6,223 nt of DNA from an archaeon (lineage in GTDB: Archaea; Nanobdellota; Nanobdellia; SCGC-AAA011-G17; GW2011-AR18), in assembly GCA_023245385.1 (NCBI GenBank), contig JAHFKM010000050.1, positions 1 to 6,223 of the forward strand, in the 5' to 3' direction. Under the pieces are notes generated by a model. The model was not told the origin of the DNA. It was given only the letters and a program-made list of their open reading frames with translations, and did not search any database. Below, one piece after another: positions 1 through 5,101 of this stretch. Each line of letters starts with the position of its first letter. Within the stretch, counting starts at the first letter, position 1. The position numbers and the translations under genes were made by a program.

Positions 1-499
1 CAACAGTCTCTTTCATCTCTTCAACGTGCAAAATCTTCACATTCAACTGCTTGATCATCAACTCAGCTTCATGACTCAACTTACTTTTACTTCCTAAATT
101 CGAATAATATTCACACTTCCCACCAGCAACCATCCCATTACAATATTCTGAAAAATCCCCAGAACCCATCTCAGTCACCCCAGACTGCGCACACAACCAC
201 CGCTTCCCAATCAAATCAACAACATTCAGCTCGAAATTATATTTCTCCTTCAACTTTTGAAGCGTCTCAATAGCAATCTTATGCTGTGTATGCTTCGGCG
301 TCACAAAAAAAATCGTTACTTTCTTTTGCTTATACTCCATCAGAAAAGATATGGCAGGACAAAGAGCACCACTTGTTTTTCCCAAACCCGTAGGCGCGTG
401 AATAAGAATATTCTTTTTCGCTTCAAGACACTCACCAATCTTCTCCATCATCTCTTTCTGACTTGGTCTGATCGTCTCATAAGGAAAATATAACTCCAT
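1..499 (-). CDS. XPD/Rad3-related Fe-S DNA helicase, N-terminal part (runs off left edge)
   Basis: ATP-dependent superfamily 2 DNA helicase of the Rad3/XPD (COG1199, DEAD_2) type, a family that unwinds DNA 5' to 3' in repair. I translated the minus strand from the ATG at 499-497; 166 complete codons are present and the rest lies beyond base 1. Visible motifs: Q-motif-like RPSQKEMM (residues 11-18), Walker A APTGLGKT (35-42), a motif-Ia-like VTPKHTQ (66-72), then the start of the 4Fe-4S domain with Cys103 (KRWLC), Cys120 and Cys129. The fourth cluster Cys would fall just past the window edge, after HVEEMKET (158-165). The start fits because a TATA box sits about 26 nt upstream, giving a leaderless mRNA. 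It is divergent from the 679 gene. Family assignment is strong; whether it is true XPD or another COG1199 paralogue cannot be told from this part. Its codons end often in G/T, unlike the plus-strand genes. Confidence 0.9.
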   Translation of the reverse strand, partial: MELYFPYETIRPSQKEMMEKIGECLEAKKNILIHAPTGLGKTSGALCPAISFLMEYKQKKVTIFFVTPKHTQHKIAIETLQKLKEKYNFELNVVDLIGKRWLCAQSGVTEMGSGDFSEYCNGMVAGGKCEYYSNLGSKSKLSHEAELMIKQLNVKILHVEEMKETV

Positions 500-520
500 C
501 TCTCACAGATCTTTTTCCTG

Positions 521-536
521 CTTATAAATTCTCTGT
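521..536 (-). promoter_or_regulatory. Archaeal BRE/TATA promoter of the helicase gene
   Basis: Read on the minus strand, TTTATAAG (528 to 521) is a near-canonical archaeal box A. It is preceded by a purine-rich BRE-like stretch (gaacagag, 538-531). Its centre lies about 25-26 nt before the ATG at 499, the usual TATA-to-transcription-start distance, so the mRNA probably begins at or very near the start codon. No Shine-Dalgarno motif is present between box and ATG. Confidence 0.65.
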
Positions 537-550
537 TCAAATTTGTGAAC
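535..550. repeat. Imperfect palindrome upstream of the helicase TATA box
   Basis: GTTCAAATTTGTGAAC has perfect 5-bp outer arms (GTTCA / TGAAC) and contains the 8-bp palindrome CAAATTTG (538-545). It lies just upstream of, and touches, the helicase BRE/TATA region, a place where a dimeric regulator could bind. It is short and could be chance in AT-rich DNA; an operator role is only inferred. Confidence 0.3.
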
Positions 551-639
551 TTTTCAACTCTTTCGGAACACGCACGTGACATTGTACACAGATTTGACTT
601 GCCCAACAAAGGGTTTCTGACCCAGCCTCGTCTAAAAAA

Positions 640-654
640 AAATAGTTTTTTAAG
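640..654 (+). promoter_or_regulatory. Probable TATA promoter of the 108-aa gene
   Basis: An A-rich stretch (634-644) followed by TTTTTTAAG (646-654) resembles BRE plus box A and ends in the same TAAG as the helicase box. Its centre is about 28 nt upstream of the ATG at 679, so the transcript would be leaderless or carry a leader of only a few bases. The match is weaker than for the helicase or nrdJ promoters. Confidence 0.4.
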
Positions 655-678
655 CATTCTCCCCCCCTACTTCTTCTT

Positions 679-1005
679 ATGACTCTACTCTCCCAACTCA
701 TCAATCACTACTCCACCCAACTAAAAAACTCTGACAGCTTAGAATTCTATCTCGACATCGCCGCTGAAGGTCTTGATCTTCACCTAAACGACTTTATTGA
801 AGGACAACGCATGCTCTTTTCCTTAAACCCCTCTTACTTTTATCAACTCAACCTAGAAATTATAGACGCTTACGATTTCCACAAAATACTGCATAACACC
901 TCTCAAAAAGATCTAAGGTCTATCTATACCTCAGCTGCAAACTCCGCCTACCTTCCCAAAGCTGCTAAAGACTCACTAAAAAAAATTCTAAAAAAAATTC
1001 ATTGA
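679..1005 (+). CDS. Hypothetical protein, 108 aa
   Basis: I do not recognise this protein. It starts at the ATG at 679, stops with TGA at 1003-1005, and lies 41 bp before nrdJ on the same strand. It looks mostly helical and soluble, with no signal peptide, membrane segment or Cys motif. The N-terminal two thirds is rich in leucine, aromatic residues and acids (for example LEFYLDIAAEGLDLHLNDFI, 21-40); the tail is strongly basic (KDSLKKILKKIH, 97-108). No Shine-Dalgarno site precedes it. Instead the 22 nt before the ATG are almost purely pyrimidine with a run of seven C (661-667). A TATA-like box about 28 nt upstream supports expression as its own unit, and nrdJ has its own box after it. Third positions favour C and A as in nrdJ, which supports coding. 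Function unknown. Confidence 0.65.
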   Translation: MTLLSQLINHYSTQLKNSDSLEFYLDIAAEGLDLHLNDFIEGQRMLFSLNPSYFYQLNLEIIDAYDFHKILHNTSQKDLRSIYTSAANSAYLPKAAKDSLKKILKKIH

Positions 1006-1007
1006 AA

Positions 1008-1023
1008 AAGAAAGCTATTTAAA
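1008..1023 (+). promoter_or_regulatory. Archaeal BRE/TATA promoter of nrdJ and the genes behind it
   Basis: A purine run (1004-1014, gaaaaagaaag) is followed by CTATTTAAA (1015-1023), a good BRE plus box A. The box is centred about 27 nt before the nrdJ ATG at 1047, so transcription should start at or near the A of the start codon. The sequence between box and ATG has no GGAGG-like motif. As the next two genes overlap nrdJ and each other, this is probably the promoter for all three. Confidence 0.65.
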
Positions 1024-1046
1024 CAAAAAATACTGAAATCACCCTA

Positions 1047-3092
1047 ATGCTTCAAAAAATAAAAAAAAGAGACGGAACTGTTGTTTCTTTTACCAAAACT
1101 AAAATAAAAATAGCAATAGAAAAATCTTTAAAAGCTACAAAAACAGAAAACGTCTCCGAAGCACTCACAAACAAGGTCGTAGAAATCTTAGAAAAAAAAT
1201 TCGGATACAGCACCCCAGACGTAGAAGATGTTCAAGACACCATCGAAGAAGTACTGCTTCACAAAGAATATACCAAAGCAGCTTCAGCTTACATCCTTTA
1301 CAGAAACAACCACAAAACATTAAGAGCGCAAGGATTACTCAAAGAACAAACAAGAATACCAAACCTCTCAATCAACGCATTAAAAATCTTACAAAGAAGA
1401 TACCTCAAAAAAGATGAAGAAGGATTTGTTATTGAAACACCAAACCAACTCTTCAGAAGAGTAGCAAGAACAGTCGCATCAATAGACAAACACTACAAAG
1501 GAGATGTCGCAACAGCAGAAGAAGAATTTTATCGCCTCATGATCAACTTAGAATTTTTACCAAACTCACCAACACTCATGAACGCAGGAATAAAAGAAGA
1601 ACTCGGCTTATCCGCATGTTATGTTTTACCAATAGAAGACTCACTGGAAAGCATTTTCACCACCCTCAAATACCAAGCACTTATCCACCAAGGCGGAGGA
1701 GGCACAGGATTTTCTTTCTCTCAACTAAGACCAAAAGGAGATATTATCGCTTCTTCAAAAGGAACAGCATCAGGACCAGTCAGCTTTATGAAAATTTTTG
1801 ACACCTCCACTGAAATCATCCGCCAAGGAGGAAGACGCCGCGGCGCCAACATGGCAATTTTAAACGCAGACCACCCAGACATTGAAGAATTCGTCGACCT
1901 AAAATTAAAAGAAGGAGTCTTGGAAAATTTTAACATCTCTGTCGCAGCTTCTGAAACTTTCATGAACGCAGTCCTAAAAAATAAAGAATTCGCCCTTCTC
2001 CACCCAAACACAAAAAAAATTGTAAAAAAAATAAAAGCACGAACACTCTGGAAAAAAATAATAGAAAATGCGTGGAAAACAGGAGACCCAGGATTACTCT
2101 TCATCGATGAAATAAACAAACAAAACCAACTCCCTGAAAAAATACTAGAAGCAACAAACCCCTGCGGCGAACAAGCTTTATTCCCTTACGAATCCTGCGT
2201 ACTCGGAAGCATCAACCTCACCAAGATGATCGAGAACGAAACCTTTGACTGGGAAAAACTCGCAAGAACAATAAAAACAGCAGTACACTTCTTAGACAAC
2301 ATCATCGACGCGAACAAACTACCCCTTCCAGAAATTGAAAAAGAAACAAAAGCAAACAGAAGAATCGGACTCGGAATCATGGGATGGGCTGAAACTTTAA
2401 TTCTCCTCCACTTACGCTACGACTCCAACAACGCACTTAAACTCGCAGAAAAACTCATGTCCTTCATTCAAACTCAAGCAATAAAATCCTCACAACAACT
2501 CGCTCAAGAACGCGGATCCTTTGAGAATTTTCCAAAAAGCACTTGGAAGAAAAAATATAAAACACTAAGAAACCTCGCTCTCACAACAATCGCACCAACA
2601 GGAAGCATCAGCATCATCGCAGGAACATCCTCAGGCATTGAACCATTATTCGCAATTAGCTTTACCAGAGAAGTTATGGAAGGAACAAAACTTCCCGAAA
2701 CAAACAAGATCTTTGAAAAAATCGCAAAAGAAAAAAAATTCTACTCAAAAAAACTCATCACCACCCTCTCCTCAAAAGGTACTCTAAAAAGTTTAAGAAT
2801 ACCAACAGAAATAAAAAAACTCTTTATCACAGCCTACGAAATCTCACCAGAATGGCACGTCAAAATGCAAGCAGCATTCCAAAAATACACTGACAACGGC
2901 GTAAGCAAAACAATCAACCTCCCTGAAAACGCAAAAACTAAAGACGTAGAAAAAGCATACTTCCTCGCATACACACTAAAATGCAAAGGAATAACTGTCT
3001 TTAGAAACAAAAGCAAAAAGAACCAAGTACTCTCTCTTGGAAAAGTCCACTCTGAATTTTCTGGAGGATGCCTCACAGCAAGCTGCGAATAA
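1047..3092 (+). CDS. nrdJ: Adenosylcobalamin-dependent ribonucleotide reductase (class II)
   Basis: Reduces ribonucleotides to deoxyribonucleotides in the cytoplasm, using adenosylcobalamin rather than a separate radical subunit. The 681-aa protein opens with an ATP-cone (about 1-95, from KKRDGTVVSF), an allosteric ATP/dATP sensor in this family. The catalytic barrel follows: FLPNSPTLMNAG (170-181), the redox cysteine Cys191 in LSACYVLP, QGGGGTGFSFSQLRP (215-229), GGRRRGANMAIL (261-272), the active-site NPCGE with Asn371, Cys373 (thiyl radical) and Glu375, the partner redox Cys384, and APTGSISIIAGTSSGIEP (516-533). The C-terminus carries a Cys675/Cys680 pair (GGCLTASCE) that would pass electrons from a thioredoxin-like reductant. 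Length and motifs look complete; no intein or frameshift seen. No nrdB-like gene is visible, consistent with class II. The leaderless start is backed by a TATA box. The TAA stop overlaps the next ATG by one base. Roles of residues come from family knowledge. Confidence 0.93.
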   Translation: MLQKIKKRDGTVVSFTKTKIKIAIEKSLKATKTENVSEALTNKVVEILEKKFGYSTPDVEDVQDTIEEVLLHKEYTKAASAYILYRNNHKTLRAQGLLKEQTRIPNLSINALKILQRRYLKKDEEGFVIETPNQLFRRVARTVASIDKHYKGDVATAEEEFYRLMINLEFLPNSPTLMNAGIKEELGLSACYVLPIEDSLESIFTTLKYQALIHQGGGGTGFSFSQLRPKGDIIASSKGTASGPVSFMKIFDTSTEIIRQGGRRRGANMAILNADHPDIEEFVDLKLKEGVLENFNISVAASETFMNAVLKNKEFALLHPNTKKIVKKIKARTLWKKIIENAWKTGDPGLLFIDEINKQNQLPEKILEATNPCGEQALFPYESCVLGSINLTKMIENETFDWEKLARTIKTAVHFLDNIIDANKLPLPEIEKETKANRRIGLGIMGWAETLILLHLRYDSNNALKLAEKLMSFIQTQAIKSSQQLAQERGSFENFPKSTWKKKYKTLRNLALTTIAPTGSISIIAGTSSGIEPLFAISFTREVMEGTKLPETNKIFEKIAKEKKFYSKKLITTLSSKGTLKSLRIPTEIKKLFITAYEISPEWHVKMQAAFQKYTDNGVSKTINLPENAKTKDVEKAYFLAYTLKCKGITVFRNKSKKNQVLSLGKVHSEFSGGCLTASCE

Positions 3093-3658
3093 TGGAAGAA
3101 CACATTCGAAACGACATTCTCGACGTACTCCGCCACGCAGTACGAGCGATACACCGAGAAGACATCAAAGGATTAAAAGAACTAAGCAACATGACTATTC
3201 ATAACGCAAGCATACACCAAGATCACTATTCAATCAGCGTCTCCGTACTCATTTATACCCTCGCAAAACTCTACGAACGTGAACGCTACAACCAATACAA
3301 ATCCTGGGGTCTCTTTTGCATTGACTGTGTTGACAAATTACAATCAGCAATAAGATTTTTAGAACTAAAAGATTACCCACACTTTGACACCATCTTAAAA
3401 GAATTTCTCAACGACCTCAAAAAAACTGAAAAAGGCTTAAGAAAATACGTCAAAGATGTTTTGGAAAAAGCAAGAATCAGCAAAGCTTCAAGACTCCACG
3501 AACATGGAATCTCCATAGGAAGAACAGCAGAACTCTTAGGAATATCCCCCTACGAACTCATGGAATATGTCGGAAGAACCTACATCGCTGACGTAAAAGA
3601 AAATATCACTATCCCAGAAAAAGATAGAATCACCTTCGCGAGGAAACTCTTCTCATGA
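3092..3658 (+). CDS. HTH protein with UPF0175-like C-terminus, probable partner of the PIN protein
   Basis: 188-aa protein in two parts. Residues 1 to about 125 form a helical, charged domain that I cannot name (landmarks: ELSNMTIHNASIHQD, 30-44; SVSVLIYTLAKLYER, 49-63; Cys76 and Cys79). Residues about 126-165 contain a helix-turn-helix, HGISIGRTAELLGISPYELM (138-157), resembling UPF0175/COG2886 proteins, which are often encoded beside DUF3368-type PIN proteins as putative antitoxins. Here that motif is attached to a much longer N-terminus than the roughly 80-90 aa usual for UPF0175. I chose the ATG at 3092, which shares its A with the nrdJ TAA (TAATG), over the in-frame ATG at 3068, which would overlap nrdJ by 25 nt. 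The stop overlaps the next start in ATGA, so translation is probably coupled on both sides. A role as antitoxin or autoregulator is inferred from neighbour and motif only. Confidence 0.75.
   Translation: MEEHIRNDILDVLRHAVRAIHREDIKGLKELSNMTIHNASIHQDHYSISVSVLIYTLAKLYERERYNQYKSWGLFCIDCVDKLQSAIRFLELKDYPHFDTILKEFLNDLKKTEKGLRKYVKDVLEKARISKASRLHEHGISIGRTAELLGISPYELMEYVGRTYIADVKENITIPEKDRITFARKLFS
3640..3643 (+). promoter_or_regulatory. Probable ribosome binding site of the PIN gene
   Basis: GAGG at 3640-3643 inside the preceding coding sequence lies 11 nt before the ATG at 3655. The spacing is a little long, but GAGG matches the archaeal anti-Shine-Dalgarno sequence. Its presence at an operon-internal gene, and absence at the TATA-led genes, fits mixed archaeal initiation. 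Confidence 0.4.
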
Positions 3659-4326
3659 AATCTCTCGTTTTTGACTCAAGCAGTATTATTAGCTTAGCAA
3701 CCAATGATCTACTCTGGACACTAAGACCCCTCCGCCTCTTATTTAACGGAAACTTTTACATCCCAGAATCTGTAAAACATGAATTAGTAGACACACCACT
3801 CCACTCTCACCGATTCAAACTAGAAGCAATCATGGTCTCTACCCTCATTCGCGAAAACGATCTCCTCGTTCAGGAACACTTAGAAGTAGAACGCTTACTC
3901 TCTTCAATTAACACTATCTTCTCCAGCCGCGGACAAACAATCAAAATCGTGAGCAAAGCTGAAGTTGAAGCACTCGCACTCGCACTAAAACTCGAAGCAG
4001 CAGCATATGTTGTTGATGAACGCACCATGCGCTTACTCGTTGAAAATCCTATAAAACTCCACACAATCCTCGAAAGCAAATTACACACCAACATAGAAAT
4101 CAATCACAATATCCTCAAACAATTTAAAGAATATATTAAAAAATTAAAAATCATTCGAAGCGCTGAACTCATGATGATCACTTTAGAGAAAGGACTCTTA
4201 AATCGTTTTATCACAGAAGAAAATGGAAAATTAGAATTAGCTGACGCACTATTATGGAGCTTACGCTTACGAGGCTGCGCTATCTCTACAGAAGAAATAG
4301 ACGAACTCAAAAAAATCTACTCCTAA
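3655..4326 (+). CDS. PIN-domain ribonuclease, DUF3368/VapC-like
   Basis: 223-aa protein with a PIN-like metal-dependent nuclease fold, a family that mostly cuts RNA. Visible PIN signature: Asp7 in VFDSSSIISLA (5-15); Glu43 in YIPESVKHEL (35-44); an acidic pair in KAEVEALALAL (101-111, Glu103/Glu105); and Asp121 in YVVDERTMRLL (118-128). These would supply the acidic metal site. The pattern is closest to DUF3368-type PIN proteins. It is longer than a typical VapC (about 130-150 aa): there is a helical stretch between Glu43 and Glu103 and an extra C-terminal region (about 140-223, including LELADALLWSLRLRGCAIS). The start overlaps the upstream stop by 4 nt, so it probably forms a pair with the HTH protein. 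Toxin activity is inferred; it could also be a housekeeping RNase. An A7 run at 4309-4315, nine bases before the stop codon, may allow an alternative frame. Confidence 0.8.
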   Translation: MKSLVFDSSSIISLATNDLLWTLRPLRLLFNGNFYIPESVKHELVDTPLHSHRFKLEAIMVSTLIRENDLLVQEHLEVERLLSSINTIFSSRGQTIKIVSKAEVEALALALKLEAAAYVVDERTMRLLVENPIKLHTILESKLHTNIEINHNILKQFKEYIKKLKIIRSAELMMITLEKGLLNRFITEENGKLELADALLWSLRLRGCAISTEEIDELKKIYS

Positions 4327-4543
4327 AATAATCTCAAGGTCTTCAAAAATCCAAGAAGGAAACATCTACTCTGAAAATCCGCTCCTAATAGCACAAAAAA
4401 AACTCGTCAGAGGACAATTAAGCACAAGAGAATACAACAAGATCATAACAACATTACACTCTACGCAGTTCATACAAACGAAAGCCACACTAAAACAAAA
4501 AACTCTCACCAGCGGCGAGACAAAAAAGAGGACAACTCTCTGA
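4301..4543 (+). pseudogene. Open frame without a start codon, SHOCT-like remnant or frameshifted tail
   Basis: Between a TAG (4298-4300) and a TGA (4541-4543) one frame stays open for 80 codons, through most of the gap between the PIN and YhcG-like genes. It has no ATG, GTG or TTG. Its translation looks protein-like: IQEGNIYSENPLLIAQKKL then VRGQLSTREYNKIITTLHS. The second part resembles the short SHOCT pattern (roughly ARGEIxxEEYxxI). It could be a decayed gene, a chance open frame in G-poor DNA, or the true end of the PIN protein if one A is lost or skipped in the A7 run at 4309-4315, since a +1 shift there enters exactly this frame. No DUF1016 N-terminal domain can be recognised in it. Confidence 0.3.
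4527..4531 (+). promoter_or_regulatory. Possible ribosome binding site of the YhcG-like gene
   Basis: AGAGG at 4527-4531 precedes the GTG at 4545 by 13 nt. The spacing is longer than usual, but no other start codon exists in this frame after the TAA at 4491-4493 and no TATA box is evident at the right distance. It therefore supports the GTG start weakly. Confidence 0.3.
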
Positions 4544-4544
4544 A

Positions 4545-5060
4545 GTGTTCAAGGATACGTACGTTTTTGATTTTCTGAACTTACCACAAAACCATTCTGA
4601 AAAAGACTTACAAACAGCGCTCGTGGAAAACTTTAAAGATTTCGTCTTAGAATTCGGAAAAGATTTCGCTTTTATCGGCCAAGAATATCGAGTTCAAGTT
4701 GGTACCAATGATTATTTTATCGACCTTCTCTTCTATCACCGCCAACTACAATGCTTAGTCGCATTCGAACTAAAAACCGGAGAGTTCAAACCAGAATACT
4801 TAGGAAAACTCAACTTCTACCTCGAAGCGCTAGACCGAGACTTAAAGAAAAAACACGAAAACCCCTCCGTAGGAATAATACTCTGCAAAAACAAAGACGA
4901 AGAAGTCGTAGAATACGCACTAAGCAGAAACCTCTCACCAACACTCGTCTCAGAATACAAAACACGACTCATAGACAAAAAAACACTCCAAAAAAAACTC
5001 CACGAACTCTACGAAAAATCCGAACAAGAAAAAAATGGAAATAACTACTCGGATAAATAA
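4545..5060 (+). CDS. Stand-alone PD-(D/E)XK nuclease domain, DUF1016/YhcG type
   Basis: 171-aa protein matching the C-terminal nuclease domain of YhcG-like (DUF1016) proteins, predicted DNA nucleases whose biological role is poorly known. The match begins right after the start (FKDTYVFDFLNLP, 2-14). It continues through FAFIGQEYRVQVG (41-53), the catalytic Asp60 in FIDLLFYHR, Glu75 and Lys77 in AFELKTGEF, LGKLNFYLEALD (86-97), NPSVGIILCK (106-115) and VVEYALS (121-127). All expected PD-(D/E)XK residues are present, so the domain may be active. Full YhcG proteins are about twice this length with an N-terminal DUF1016 region; that region is absent here. The only usable start is GTG 4545; upstream codons in frame back to TAA 4491 contain no other start. 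It lies 218 bp after the PIN gene. Either a gene reduced to its nuclease domain or the intact end of a broken gene. Confidence 0.75.
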   Translation: MFKDTYVFDFLNLPQNHSEKDLQTALVENFKDFVLEFGKDFAFIGQEYRVQVGTNDYFIDLLFYHRQLQCLVAFELKTGEFKPEYLGKLNFYLEALDRDLKKKHENPSVGIILCKNKDEEVVEYALSRNLSPTLVSEYKTRLIDKKTLQKKLHELYEKSEQEKNGNNYSDK

Positions 5061-5069
5061 GCTTAAAAA
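5055..5069 (+). promoter_or_regulatory. Possible TATA promoter of the Cas4/RecB-like nuclease gene
   Basis: AAATAAG followed by CTTAAAAA (5062-5069) looks like BRE plus box A and overlaps the stop codon of the YhcG-like gene. The box centre is about 36 nt before the ATG at 5102, so transcription would start near 5092 with a leader of roughly 9-10 nt. The short leader contains no Shine-Dalgarno motif. Weaker than the nrdJ and helicase promoters. Confidence 0.35.
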
Positions 5070-5101
5070 TCTATAATTCCCATTAGATCTTAACACTCAA
5101 A

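Noticed and set aside
257..493. 78-aa open frame, plus strand
   Set aside because: Lies entirely antisense to the helicase coding sequence, which has clear Walker A and Fe-S motifs; the translation is low-complexity and K/R-rich.
573..589. Palindromes CACGTG (573-578) and TGTACA (584-589)
   Set aside because: Six-base palindromes are expected by chance; no matching second copies or spacing suggest a composite operator.
611..623. Hairpin GGGT-TTCTG-ACCC as a terminator
   Set aside because: Only a 4-bp stem with no following T run on either strand, and it lies between divergent promoters where no transcript is expected to end.
448..657. 69-aa open frame, minus strand
   Set aside because: Out of frame with the helicase at its end, spans the divergent promoters, and has no recognisable pattern.
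1721..2119. 132-aa open frame, minus strand, inside nrdJ
   Set aside because: Antisense shadow of a highly conserved catalytic region; its length follows from the A/C-rich codon use of nrdJ.
3063..3070. GGAGG followed directly by ATG at 3068 as the start of the HTH gene
   Set aside because: The motif touches the ATG with no spacing, so it cannot act as a Shine-Dalgarno site for it, and it encodes the conserved Ser-Gly-Gly-Cys end of NrdJ. It is also too far (24 nt) from the preferred ATG at 3092.
1047..3092. Class I reductase large subunit (nrdA/nrdE)
   Set aside because: The QGGGGTGFSF and GGRRRGANMA patterns and the short C-terminal GGC-x4-C end fit archaeal class II enzymes, and no nrdB-like small subunit is present nearby.
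4751..5044. 97-aa arginine-rich open frame, plus strand
   Set aside because: Alternative frame of the YhcG-like nuclease; the Arg/Lys/Thr richness is what A/C-rich DNA gives out of frame.
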